Assembly: GCF_040706555.1 (NCBI RefSeq)
Contig: NZ_JAPDRH010000003.1
Coordinates: 372,001 to 436,000, forward strand
DNA from: Lentisalinibacter salinarum
GTDB lineage: Bacteria > Pseudomonadota > Gammaproteobacteria > Steroidobacterales > Woeseiaceae
Direction: 5' to 3'
DNA: 64,000 nucleotides
Under the pieces are notes generated by a model, which saw only the letters and a list, made by a program, of their open reading frames with translations, was not told the origin of the DNA and searched no databases. This document shows, piece by piece, positions 24,876 through 33,577 of the stretch. Each line of letters begins with the position of its first letter. Position 1 is the first letter of the stretch. A program made the position numbers and the translations under genes.

Positions 24876-25637
24876 ATGGAACCCTTACTCGAAATCAGGA
24901 ATCTGCACGCCACCGTCGAGGGCACCGAGATCCTCCGCGGCGTCGACCTGACGGTGAATGCCGGTGAGGTGCACGCCATCATGGGCCCGAACGGCTCGGG
25001 CAAGAGCACGCTGGCCCACGTGCTGGCGGGCCGCGAGGACTACGAGGTCACCGACGGCGAAGTGCGCTTCCGCGGCCGCGATCTGCTGGAGATGGACCCC
25101 GAGGAGCGCGCCCGTGAAGGCGTCTTCCTCGCCTTCCAGTACCCGGTGGAGATCCCGGGCGTGAACAATGCCTACCTGCTCAAGGCCGCACTGAATGCCG
25201 TGCGCAAGGCCCGGGGCGAGCCGGAGGTGGACGCCATCGACTTCCTGAAACTCGTGCGCTCGAAGATGAGCCTCATGCAGATGGACCAGAGTTTCCTGAA
25301 CCGGGGCGTGAACGAGGGCTTCTCCGGGGGCGAGAAGAAGCGCAACGAGATACTGCAGATGGCCGTGCTGGAGCCGGCGCTGTGTCTGCTCGACGAGACG
25401 GACTCGGGCCTGGACATCGACGCGCTGAAAGTCGTGGCCGGCGGCGTGAATTCCCTGCGCACGCCGGACCGGGCGATCGTGATGGTGACCCACTACCAGC
25501 GCCTGCTCGACTACATCGAGCCCGACGCGGTGCACGTGCTGTCCCGGGGGCGCATCGTACGCTCCGGTGACAAGAACCTGGCGCTGGAACTCGAGGAGCG
25601 CGGCTACGACTGGCTGCGGGAGGCGGCTAGCGCATGA
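24876..25637 (+). CDS. sufC: Fe-S cluster assembly ATPase SufC
   Basis: A 253-residue ABC-type ATPase of the SufBC2D complex. Walker A is GPNGSGKSTL near residue 38, the signature reads FSGGEKKRNEILQ, and Walker B is CLLDETDSGLDIDALK, all in the SufC-specific form. A conserved histidine follows in MVTHYQRLLDYI. Its stop overlaps the sufD start by 4 bp (ATGA), indicating coupling. Confidence 0.97.
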   Translation: MEPLLEIRNLHATVEGTEILRGVDLTVNAGEVHAIMGPNGSGKSTLAHVLAGREDYEVTDGEVRFRGRDLLEMDPEERAREGVFLAFQYPVEIPGVNNAYLLKAALNAVRKARGEPEVDAIDFLKLVRSKMSLMQMDQSFLNRGVNEGFSGGEKKRNEILQMAVLEPALCLLDETDSGLDIDALKVVAGGVNSLRTPDRAIVMVTHYQRLLDYIEPDAVHVLSRGRIVRSGDKNLALELEERGYDWLREAASA

Positions 25638-26947
25638 AGGCACCGTCCCTCGACGAGACGCGGCTGCGACAGGCGGTCGAGGCCCGGCCGGGACCCGACT
25701 GGCTCGCCCGGTTTCGCGAGACGAACCTGCAGCGCTTCCTGGAGGCGGGGTTCCCGCACGTCCGCCAGGAGGACTGGAAGTACACCAGCCTGGCGCCGCT
25801 GGCGGATTTCAGCGACGACTGGCTGGCCGGCACCGCCGAGGCGCCGGGTGAGAGCGCGGAGCGCCGCGCCGCGGCGCTGGCACGGGAGGTGCTCGGCGAG
25901 TTCGATGCCCACTCCGTGGTGTTCGTGGACGGCCGCCTCGACGCCGATTCCCTCCCCGACACGCTGCCGGAAGGCGTCTCCCTGGAGCCGCTGCTGAGGA
26001 CGGGTCTGCCGCCGCAGAGCGCGGCCGGCGCGTCCGCGGACGCGATGACGGCACTGAACGGCGCGCTCCTGACGGACGGCCTGCGCCTTTCTCTCGACGA
26101 CACCGCCGTGCTCGACAGGCCGCTCTACCTGGTATTCGTGGTCACCGGCGAGGCGAGTGCCGTGGCCAGCCCGCGCATCGTGGTCGAGGCCGGCGCCCAC
26201 GCCCGCGCGACCATCGTGGAACACTACGCCGGCGAGGCGGAGGCCCGGCGCTTCACGAACGTGGTCACCGACATCGTCCAGCACGAGGCCTCGCGCATCG
26301 AGCACTTCAGGCTCCAGCAGCAGCCGGCGCAGAGCTTTCAGGTGAGCCGGCTGCATGCCGCGCTGGCAGCGCGGGCCCGACTGGACTGCCACAGCCTCGA
26401 CCTCGGCGGCCGGCTCGTGCGCCACGATACGATGGTGCGCCTTACCGACCGCGAAGCCGCCGTCAGCCTCAACGGCATCTACGTGACGGGCGGCGATCAG
26501 CATGTGGACAATCACACGCGCATCGATCACGAGGCGCCGGACACGATCAGCACCGAGGACTACCGCGGCGTGCTGAAGGACCGCAGCCGGGCCGTGTTCA
26601 ACGGCAAGGTGATGGTGCATGCCGGAGCCGACGGCACCGACGCGGCCCAGTCGAACCGCAATCTGCTGCTCTCGGACAAGGCGGAAGTCGACACCAAACC
26701 GGAGCTGGAGATCTATGCCGACGACGTGAAGTGCAGCCACGGTGCCACGGTCGGCCAGCTGGACGAGACCGCGCTGTTCTATCTGCGCTCCCGGGGCATC
26801 GATACGGAGAGCGCGCGGCACCTGCTGATCTTCGCCTTCCTGCGCGAGCTGCTCGGCCGCACCGATTCCCCGGCGCTGGCGCGGCGAATGGAGCGCATGC
26901 TGGTCGGCGGCCTGCCGGAATTCGACGAACTGGAGTCATTACTGTGA
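25634..26947 (+). CDS. sufD: Fe-S cluster assembly protein SufD
   Basis: A 437-residue subunit that pairs with SufB in SufBC2D. Family blocks include HVRQEDWKYTSLAPLADF near the N-terminus, RLDCHSLDLGGRLVRHD in the core, and the C-terminal EIYADDVKCSHGATVGQLD followed by FYLRSRGID. The histidine in CSHGATVG corresponds to the functional histidine of E. coli SufD (H360). It overlaps sufC and sufS by 4 bp on each side. Confidence 0.97.
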   Translation: MKAPSLDETRLRQAVEARPGPDWLARFRETNLQRFLEAGFPHVRQEDWKYTSLAPLADFSDDWLAGTAEAPGESAERRAAALAREVLGEFDAHSVVFVDGRLDADSLPDTLPEGVSLEPLLRTGLPPQSAAGASADAMTALNGALLTDGLRLSLDDTAVLDRPLYLVFVVTGEASAVASPRIVVEAGAHARATIVEHYAGEAEARRFTNVVTDIVQHEASRIEHFRLQQQPAQSFQVSRLHAALAARARLDCHSLDLGGRLVRHDTMVRLTDREAAVSLNGIYVTGGDQHVDNHTRIDHEAPDTISTEDYRGVLKDRSRAVFNGKVMVHAGADGTDAAQSNRNLLLSDKAEVDTKPELEIYADDVKCSHGATVGQLDETALFYLRSRGIDTESARHLLIFAFLRELLGRTDSPALARRMERMLVGGLPEFDELESLL

Positions 26948-28203
26948 GTGCACAGGAGAATCAGATAGCGGGCGATCTCGCCACCGCGGCCGTCGAGGCC
27001 CGGCGGTCGGACTTCCCGATCCTGTTCCAGGAAGTGAACGGTCAGCCGCTGACCTACCTGGACAGTGCCGCGTCTTCCCAGCGGCCGCTGCCCGTGATCG
27101 AGGCCGTGGAGCACTACGAGAAGCACGACCACGCCAACGTGCACCGCGGAGTCCATACGTTGAGCCATCGGGCAACCGAAGCCTACGAGGGCGCACGGGA
27201 GAGGGTCCGGGGGTTTATCAACGCGGCCGCCACCTCGGAGATCGTCTTCACGCGGGGCACCACGGAGGCCATCAACCTGGTGGCGAACAGCTGGGCCGCG
27301 AAGAACGTCGGTCCCGGCGACGAGATCCTGATCACGTGGCTGGAGCATCACGCGAATATCGTCCCCTGGCAGATGCTCTGCGAGCGCACGGGCGCGGTGC
27401 TGCGCGTCGCCCCCATCGACGACGCCGGCGCGGTCGACCTGGAGGCGCTGAAGGCACTGATCGGCGAGCGTACGAAGCTCATCGCCTTCTCCCATACGTC
27501 GAACGCCCTCGGCACCATCACGCCGGCGCGGGAGATCATCGCGCTGGCCCGGGAACGCGGCATCGTGACGCTGGTGGATGGCGCACAGGCGGTGCCCCAC
27601 GGGCCCGTGAACGTGCAGGAACTCGGCTGCGACTTCTTCGCCTTCTCCGGGCACAAGATGTACGCGCCCACCGGGATCGGGGTGCTGTACGGCCGTGAGG
27701 CACTGCTGGAGGAGATGCCTCCGTGGCAGGGCGGTGGCGACATGATCCTCACCGTCTCCTTCGAGGGCAGCACGTGGAACGAGCTGCCTTACAAATTCGA
27801 GGCCGGCACGCCGAACATCTCGGGTGCCGTCGGCCTCGGCGCGGCGGTGGATTACCTGGCCGGCATCGGGCCGGCGGAGATCGCCCGCTACGAGACCGAG
27901 CTGCTGGCCTACCTGAACCAGCAGCTGGCCACCGTGGAGGGGCTGCGCATCATCGGCACGGCGCCCCACAAGGTGGGCGTGGTCTCGTTCATGCTGGACG
28001 AGATCCATCCTCACGACCTGGGCACTATCCTGGACCAGCTCGGCGTCGCCATCCGCACAGGTCACCATTGCGCCATGCCGGTGATGGAGCGCTACGGCCT
28101 GCCGGGCACCGCACGGGCCTCGCTCGGCCTCTACAACAACCGGGAAGACGTGGACCGGCTGGTGACGGCACTGGGGCGCGCGAAAGAGATTTTCGGAGGG
28201 TGA
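26944..28203 (+). CDS. sufS: Cysteine desulfurase SufS
   Basis: A 419-residue PLP enzyme that takes sulfur from cysteine for cluster assembly. The PLP lysine is in FSGHKMYAPTGIG, and the active-site cysteine in IRTGHHCAMPVM, within the short loop typical of group II desulfurases, which need a sulfur acceptor. The GTG at 26944 overlaps the sufD stop (GTGA) and gives VSAQENQIAGDL. The acceptor is probably the SufU protein encoded next, since no sufE is seen. Confidence 0.96.
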   Translation: MSAQENQIAGDLATAAVEARRSDFPILFQEVNGQPLTYLDSAASSQRPLPVIEAVEHYEKHDHANVHRGVHTLSHRATEAYEGARERVRGFINAAATSEIVFTRGTTEAINLVANSWAAKNVGPGDEILITWLEHHANIVPWQMLCERTGAVLRVAPIDDAGAVDLEALKALIGERTKLIAFSHTSNALGTITPAREIIALARERGIVTLVDGAQAVPHGPVNVQELGCDFFAFSGHKMYAPTGIGVLYGREALLEEMPPWQGGGDMILTVSFEGSTWNELPYKFEAGTPNISGAVGLGAAVDYLAGIGPAEIARYETELLAYLNQQLATVEGLRIIGTAPHKVGVVSFMLDEIHPHDLGTILDQLGVAIRTGHHCAMPVMERYGLPGTARASLGLYNNREDVDRLVTALGRAKEIFGG

Positions 28204-28205
28204 CC

Positions 28206-28664
28206 GTGGCGGAATCCTCGGCCGGGCAACTGCGGGAGCTGTACCGGGAGCTGATCCTGGACCATGCCCGGCGCCCGCGTCACTTCGGGCGGCCGGAGCA
28301 CTACACGCACGAAGCGGAAGGGGTGAATCCGCTGTGCGGCGACAAGTTGCATCTCTACGTCCGCGTCGAGGACGGCGAGGTGCGAGACGCTGCGTTCGAA
28401 GGCAGCGGCTGCGCCATTTCGATGGCTTCGGCATCGCTGCTGACCGAGACGGTGGCCGGTCAGTCCGAGGCCGAGGCGCTGGACGCCGCGGACGGTATCC
28501 AGGCGATGCTCCGGGGCGAGGACGCGGGCGCGGCGCTGGGCAAGCTGGAGGCGCTGGCCGGGGTGCGGGATTTCCCGTCCCGGGTAAAATGCGCGAGCCT
28601 GGCCTGGCATGCACTGCGCGCGGCACTGACCAGACACGAAGGAAAGGTGAGCACTGAATCATGA
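28206..28664 (+). CDS. sufU: SufU-type sulfur acceptor
   Basis: A 152-residue NifU-like protein of the SufU subgroup, which takes persulfide from SufS by a zinc-ligand exchange. The predicted zinc ligands are C44, D46, C69 and C129 (NPLCGDK, GSGCAISMAS, VKCASLAW). The insert of about 20 residues between C69 and C129 that marks SufU versus IscU is present. Two GTG codons compete: 28200 overlaps the sufS stop, while 28206 has GGAGGG five bases upstream and is preferred. Its stop overlaps sufT by 4 bp. Confidence 0.92.
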   Translation: MAESSAGQLRELYRELILDHARRPRHFGRPEHYTHEAEGVNPLCGDKLHLYVRVEDGEVRDAAFEGSGCAISMASASLLTETVAGQSEAEALDAADGIQAMLRGEDAGAALGKLEALAGVRDFPSRVKCASLAWHALRAALTRHEGKVSTES

Positions 28665-29215
28665 TGTTCGGGCACAACAGCGAACCGGTTACCCTCACCC
28701 GCGACGTGCGGGCGGTGATCATCCCCATGGGCGAAGAAGTGACGCTGCGCGAAGGCGCCACGGCCCACATCACCCAGGCGCTCGGCGGCAGTTTCACGAT
28801 CTTTCTGGAAGGTAACCTGTTCCGTATCGCCGGCGCCGACGCCGATGCGCTGGGCAAGGAGCCGGTGCCGCCGCCGGAGGTGCCCGAGGATGCCACTGAC
28901 GAGGAACTGGAGGCCGTGATCTGGTCCCAGCTGAAGACCTGTTACGACCCGGAGATTCCGGTGAACATCGCGGATCTGGGGCTCATCTACCGCTGTCAGA
29001 TCAGCAGCCTCGGCAAGGGCGAGCGCCGGGTGGACATCGACATGACGCTGACGGCGCCCGGCTGCGGGATGGGCGACATCCTGGTCGAGGACGTGCGCGA
29101 GAAGGTATCGGTCATCCCGACGGTGGCCGACGTGCGGGTGGAACTGGTGTTCGATCCGCCGTGGAATCAGTCGATGATGAGCGACGAGGCGCGGCTGCAG
29201 ACGGGCATGATGTGA
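28661..29215 (+). CDS. sufT: SufT family (DUF59) Fe-S assembly protein
   Basis: A 184-residue protein with a MIP18/DUF59 domain in its C-terminal half, typical of SufT, which helps mature some Fe-S proteins, such as the lipoate-related ones in Staphylococcus. Landmarks are TCYDPEIPVNIADLGLIYRC, MTLTAPGCGMGD with the conserved cysteine, and VELVFDPPWNQSMMSDEAR. The N-terminal 70 residues are the SufT-specific extension. It is the last suf gene and overlaps the following phosphatase gene by 4 bp. Confidence 0.93.
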   Translation: MMFGHNSEPVTLTRDVRAVIIPMGEEVTLREGATAHITQALGGSFTIFLEGNLFRIAGADADALGKEPVPPPEVPEDATDEELEAVIWSQLKTCYDPEIPVNIADLGLIYRCQISSLGKGERRVDIDMTLTAPGCGMGDILVEDVREKVSVIPTVADVRVELVFDPPWNQSMMSDEARLQTGMM

Positions 29216-29763
29216 CCGAGCAGCGCGGCCATCCCTCCCAGCCGCCGGAGGACCGGGAGAAGACGCTGACGCTGTTGCGCCACGCAAAGTCGAGCTGGAA
29301 GGACGACTCCGTCTCCGACTTCGACCGACCGCTGAACGGGCGGGGCCGCGGGGATGCGCCGGATATGGGGCGTCGCCTGCAGGCGGCCGGCGTCCGTCCC
29401 TCGCTGATCGTCAGCAGCCCCGCCAAAAGGGCATGGGCTACTGCGAAAGCGGTTGCGAGGGTCATCGGCTACCCGCGCGAATTCCTGCAGCGGGATGCCG
29501 ACCTTTACCTGGCCAGCGCGGGCACCCTGGTTGAGGTGATCGGCCGCCAGGACGGCAGCTTCAATCACCTTCTGATCTGCGCCCATAACCCGGGGCTCAC
29601 CGACCTCGTGAACAGGCTGCTGCCGGGCCTCACCGATAACCTGGTCACGGCCGGCTTCGTCACCCTGGGCGCCGAGGCGAAGGACTGGCGGGAGTTCTTC
29701 ACCGCAGAGCTCAGCCTGGTCGCCTACGACTACCCCAAAAGAATCCACGACCGCACCGATTAG
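29212..29763 (+). CDS. SixA-like histidine phosphatase
   Basis: A 183-residue phosphatase of the histidine phosphatase superfamily, similar to SixA, which dephosphorylates phosphohistidine domains. The catalytic motif is LLRHAKSSWKD, the second conserved arginine lies in SSPAKRAWATAKAV, and the second histidine in LLICAHNPGLTDL. The GTG at 29212 overlaps the sufT stop. The C-terminal stop TAG at 29761-29763 lies inside a palindromic element, so the last residues (HDRTD) may have been altered by its insertion. The protein substrate is unknown. Confidence 0.85.
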   Translation: MTEQRGHPSQPPEDREKTLTLLRHAKSSWKDDSVSDFDRPLNGRGRGDAPDMGRRLQAAGVRPSLIVSSPAKRAWATAKAVARVIGYPREFLQRDADLYLASAGTLVEVIGRQDGSFNHLLICAHNPGLTDLVNRLLPGLTDNLVTAGFVTLGAEAKDWREFFTAELSLVAYDYPKRIHDRTD

Positions 29764-29880
29764 GTGCCGGACCGAACTTTTCCAACTTTCTGAACTTATT
29801 CGGAGCGGGCTCGTTCGCGAGGTTTCGCTGCGCTCCCGATAACTGAAATAAGTTGCGAAAGTTCGGTCCGGCACCTAATC
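29758..29880. repeat. 123-bp palindromic (MITE-like) element between converging genes
   Basis: The ends are 23-bp perfect inverted repeats, at 29758-29780 and 29858-29880; they begin GATTAGGTGCCGGACC and continue to GAACTTT. Internal parts pair too: AACTTATT-type and CGGAGCG/CGCTCCCG segments, so the whole unit can fold into one long hairpin. The TAG in the left repeat is the stop codon of the sixA-like gene, and the TAG in the right repeat is the stop of putA on the other strand. No transposase is encoded. It could be a non-autonomous mobile element and also a two-way terminator. Confidence 0.8.
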
Positions 29881-32800
29881 CGCAGCGAGGGAAAGCAGGG
29901 TTGCGTTGCCGCCTACCGCCGCGGTGTTGTTGCTGAGGCTGCGTTCGGTGGCGAAGCGCAGCAGGTAATGCGGTCCGCCGGCCTTCGGGCCGGTTCCCGA
30001 CAAGCCCTGACCGCCGAAGGGCTGAGCGCCCACGACGGCACCGATCATGTTTCTGTTCACGTACACATTCCCCACCCGCGCCCAGGCGGCGATGTCCCGC
30101 GCTCGCCGGTCGATGCGGCTGTGCACGCCCATGGTCAGGCCGTAACCCGTGGCGTTGATCGCCTCGACGGTCTTGCGCAGGTCCCGCGCGCGATAGCGGT
30201 AGATATGCACCACGGGCCCGAAGACCTCGCGGCCCAGCTGGTCGATACTCTCGATCTCGATGGCCGTCGGCGCCACGAACGTGCCGCCGCCCGTGCCCTC
30301 GCCGAGCCGCGTACGGTGCACCAGAGACGACCTCGCCCCGAGCTCGGCCACGTGGCGCTCGAGCATCTCCTGCGCTCCGGCATCGATGACCGGGCCCACG
30401 TCGGTGCTCAGCAGCCCCGGATCACCCACGCTGAGCTCGTCCATGTGGCCGGTCAGCAGCTCGATCACCCGGGGCGCTATGTCCCGCTGCACGCACAGGA
30501 TGCGCAGCGCAGAACAACGCTGGCCGGCGCTGTTGTACCCGGAATACACCGCGTCCTTCACCACCTGCTCGGGCAAGGCCGAACTGTCGACCAGCATCGC
30601 GTTCTGCCCGCCGGTCTCGGCGATGAACGCCGCGATGGGCCCCGGCCGCTCGGCCAGCGCGCGATTGATCAGTCGCGCCGTCTCCGTGGAACCGGTGAAG
30701 GCCACCCCGGCCACACGCGGGTCGGCCACGGCCGCCGCGCCCACCTCTCCGCCCTCGCCGGGCAGGAAGTTCAATACCTCGCCCGGCACGCCGGCCCGGT
30801 GCAGGATATCCACCGCCCGGGCCGCGATCAGCGAGGTCTGCTCTGCCGGCTTCGCGAGCACCGTATTGCCGGCGGCGAGCGCCGCCGCCACCTGGCCGGT
30901 GAAGATCGCCAGCGGGAAGTTCCACGGGCTGATGCAGACGAATACGCCCCTGCCGTGCAGCCGGAGTTCGTTGCGTTCGCCGGTCGGCCCCGCCATCGGC
31001 AGCGGCGCCCCGAACAGCGCCTGCGCACGCGCCGCGTAATAGCGCAGGAAGTCCACCGCCTCGCGGACCTCTCCGAGCGAGTCCCCGATGCTCTTGCCGG
31101 CTTCGGCCACGCACAGCGCCATCAGGGCAGGCGCCTCCTCCTCGTAGAGATCCGCGGCACGACGCAGTATGTTCGCGCGCGTTGCCGCATCGGTCCCATT
31201 CCAGTCGTACCAGGCCTCCGACGCGGCCCCGAGAGCCCGGTCCACCGCGGCGCCGTCCGCGTACTCCACCACGCCGACCACGTCGCCCGTACGCGCCGGA
31301 TTGCGCGACTCCACCGGCCGTCCGGACAGCGCCCGGCCGGCCACCCGCGGGCGCGCGTGGTGACTGCCATCCAGCGCCTTTTGCATCCGCTCCAGCCAGT
31401 CGCCCAGCAAGGCCCGGTCCGCGAGGTTCAGCCCGCGGGAATTCCGCCGCTCCTCCCCGTAGATGGCGGCCGGCAGCGGGATGCGCGGATGGGGATAAGA
31501 CTCCAGACGCCGCACCGTCTCGACCGGATCCGCCACGATCTCCTCCATCGGCGCTTCCTCGTCCACGATGCGGTTGACGAAGGAGGTATTGGCGCCGTTC
31601 TCGAGCAGGCGGCGCACCAGGTACGGCAGCAGGTCCTCGTGGCTGCCCACCGGCGCGTACACGCGGCAGGGCCGGTCGTAGCGCTCCGGGTCGACGACCT
31701 GTTCGTACAGCTCCTCGCCCATGCCGTGCAGCCTCTGGAACTCGTAGTCCCGCCGCTGCCCCGCCAGGTGCAGGATGCTCGCCAGCGTATGCGCGTTGTG
31801 GGTGGCGAACTGGGGATAGAGCCGCTCGCCGGCATCCAGCAGCTCGCGCGCGCAGGCGAGAAACGAGACGTCGGTGTTGGCCTTGCGCGTAAACACGGGA
31901 TAGCCCGCGAGCCCCTGCTCCTGGGCGCGCTTTATCTCCGTGTCCCAGTACGCCCCTTTCACCAGGCGCACCGGGATGCGCCGGCCGGTGCGTCCGGCCA
32001 GCTCCGCCAGCCAGCGGATCACCGGCAGCGCCCGCTTCTGGTACGCCTGCACGGCGAGACCCAGGCCGCCATAGCCTGCCGCGGAGGTACTCCCGGCGAC
32101 CGCCTCGAACACCTCCAGCGAGATCTCCAGCCGGTCCGCCTCCTCCGCATCCACCGTCAACGGTATCCCCGCGTCGCGGGCCATCTCCGTCAGCCGGGCC
32201 AGACGCGGGACCAGTTCGTGCAGCAGCCGGGCCCGATGCGTGAACTCGTAGCGCGGATGCAGGGCGGAGAGTTTCACCGAGACGCCCGGAGCCGCGATGA
32301 CATCGTCGCCGGCCGCGCCGCCGATCGCCTCGATGGCGCCTGCGTAGGCCCGGAAGTAGCGCTCGGCGTCCTCCGCCGTGAGCGCCGCCTCGCCGAGCAT
32401 GTCGTAGGAATAGCGGTAGCGCCGGTTGCCGCGCTCGCCGGCCCGCTCCAGTGCCTCGCCGATATCCCGGCCCATGACGAACTGATGACCCATGATCTTC
32501 ATGGCCTGGCGCATCGCCTGACGCACCACGGGCTCGCCGGCCTTGCCGGTCAGCTTGCCGAGGAACTTCGCCGGGTTGCGGATGGTGGCCTCGTCGAGCC
32601 GCATGAGCCGGCCGGTCAGCATCAGCCCCCAGGTGGAAGCGTTGACGAACAACGACTCGCTGCTGCCGAGGTGCTCCTCCCAGCGGCCCGACGTCAGCTT
32701 GTCGGCGATGAGCCGGTCGGCCGTATCCGCATCGGGGATGCGCAACAACGCCTCGGCGATGCACATCAGCACGACGCCTTCCTGGGACGACAGGTCGTAC

Positions 32801-33048
32801 TTGTGCAGGAATGCGTCCAGCCCGCCGTGACTGCGCTCCGTCTTCCGCACCCGGGCGACGAGCTCGACCGCCGTCTCGCGCACCCGCTCGCGCAGCGCCT
32901 GTCCGGCGTCGGCACGCTCGAGCAGCTCGGCCACCACCTTCGACTCGTCGGTGAGGTAACGCTCGTTGATGGCCCGGTCCAGCGGCGGCGCCGCGGCCGA
33001 CTGATCCGGAAGACGCCGGCCGGCGCCCGTTGCGGTTTCCCTGTTCAA
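29875..33048 (-). CDS. putA: Bifunctional proline dehydrogenase / P5C dehydrogenase PutA
   Basis: A 1057-residue membrane-associated flavoenzyme that oxidises proline to glutamate. The proline dehydrogenase barrel (about 150-480) has RYSYDMLGEAA and RLVKGAYWDTEIKRAQ. The aldehyde dehydrogenase part (about 560-1020) has CISPWNFPLAIFTGQ, AFTGSTETARL and the catalytic cysteine in SAGQRCSALRIL. The N-terminus lacks the ribbon-helix-helix domain of E. coli PutA, so it is not an autorepressor. It ends in the palindromic element and lies 49 bp downstream of hslR. Confidence 0.97.
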   Translation of the reverse strand: MNRETATGAGRRLPDQSAAAPPLDRAINERYLTDESKVVAELLERADAGQALRERVRETAVELVARVRKTERSHGGLDAFLHKYDLSSQEGVVLMCIAEALLRIPDADTADRLIADKLTSGRWEEHLGSSESLFVNASTWGLMLTGRLMRLDEATIRNPAKFLGKLTGKAGEPVVRQAMRQAMKIMGHQFVMGRDIGEALERAGERGNRRYRYSYDMLGEAALTAEDAERYFRAYAGAIEAIGGAAGDDVIAAPGVSVKLSALHPRYEFTHRARLLHELVPRLARLTEMARDAGIPLTVDAEEADRLEISLEVFEAVAGSTSAAGYGGLGLAVQAYQKRALPVIRWLAELAGRTGRRIPVRLVKGAYWDTEIKRAQEQGLAGYPVFTRKANTDVSFLACARELLDAGERLYPQFATHNAHTLASILHLAGQRRDYEFQRLHGMGEELYEQVVDPERYDRPCRVYAPVGSHEDLLPYLVRRLLENGANTSFVNRIVDEEAPMEEIVADPVETVRRLESYPHPRIPLPAAIYGEERRNSRGLNLADRALLGDWLERMQKALDGSHHARPRVAGRALSGRPVESRNPARTGDVVGVVEYADGAAVDRALGAASEAWYDWNGTDAATRANILRRAADLYEEEAPALMALCVAEAGKSIGDSLGEVREAVDFLRYYAARAQALFGAPLPMAGPTGERNELRLHGRGVFVCISPWNFPLAIFTGQVAAALAAGNTVLAKPAEQTSLIAARAVDILHRAGVPGEVLNFLPGEGGEVGAAAVADPRVAGVAFTGSTETARLINRALAERPGPIAAFIAETGGQNAMLVDSSALPEQVVKDAVYSGYNSAGQRCSALRILCVQRDIAPRVIELLTGHMDELSVGDPGLLSTDVGPVIDAGAQEMLERHVAELGARSSLVHRTRLGEGTGGGTFVAPTAIEIESIDQLGREVFGPVVHIYRYRARDLRKTVEAINATGYGLTMGVHSRIDRRARDIAAWARVGNVYVNRNMIGAVVGAQPFGGQGLSGTGPKAGGPHYLLRFATERSLSNNTAAVGGNATLLSLAAD

Positions 33049-33097
33049 GATAGAGCCCTTCGATCGTGCGCGGCCTTCGTCCCGGCGAGCGGCCGGT

Positions 33098-33484
33098 TCA
33101 GGCCTTGCGATTCAGTCGGCGCAGTTCGCGCCGCGTGTGCTTGTCCGGCCGGCCGTCCGTGCGCGGCATGGCGCGACGGTCCTGGCGCAGCGTCTCGATC
33201 AGCGCTTCGCGCTCCCGCCGGCTCCCCTCTTCCTCATGGTAGCAGGCCTCGGCTTCCCGGGCGGGACCCCGGCGCGGGGGCAGCGTCAGCACAGTGAGCC
33301 GCCAGGTCAGCCGGTCCCGGGTGATCTCCAGCCGATCGCCGACACGGACCATGCGGGATGCCTTCACCCGCTCCCCGTTGACGTGCACGTGCCCGCCCGC
33401 GACGGCTTTCGCGGCGAGCCCCCGGGTCTTGAAGAACCGGGTATGCCAGAGCCATTTGTCGATGCGCAATGCGTCCTCGCCCAT
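33098..33484 (-). CDS. hslR: Hsp15 S4-domain RNA-binding protein
   Basis: A 128-residue protein with an N-terminal S4 domain (LRIDKWLWHTRFFKTRGLAAKAV, followed by VHVNGERVKASRMVRVGD) and a basic tail ending in RRELRRLNRKA. Hsp15 of E. coli rescues 50S subunits that carry a stalled peptidyl-tRNA. The length matches E. coli HslR (133). It is divergent from kbl and in line with putA. Confidence 0.92.
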   Translation of the reverse strand: MGEDALRIDKWLWHTRFFKTRGLAAKAVAGGHVHVNGERVKASRMVRVGDRLEITRDRLTWRLTVLTLPPRRGPAREAEACYHEEEGSRREREALIETLRQDRRAMPRTDGRPDKHTRRELRRLNRKA

Positions 33485-33577
33485 GCCCGCATTGTCGCGC
33501 CTCGCCGGCCCATACTCCAGAGGCCGTACTGACCACGGCTGATATACTCCGGGTCAGCGCAAGCAAGGAGTATGGCC

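Noticed and set aside
29968..33297. A 1109-codon open frame on the plus strand, antisense to putA and longer than putA itself
   Set aside because: It lacks any recognisable domain and mirrors the codon positions of putA; long antisense frames are expected in GC-rich genes. PutA motifs on the other strand are unmistakable.
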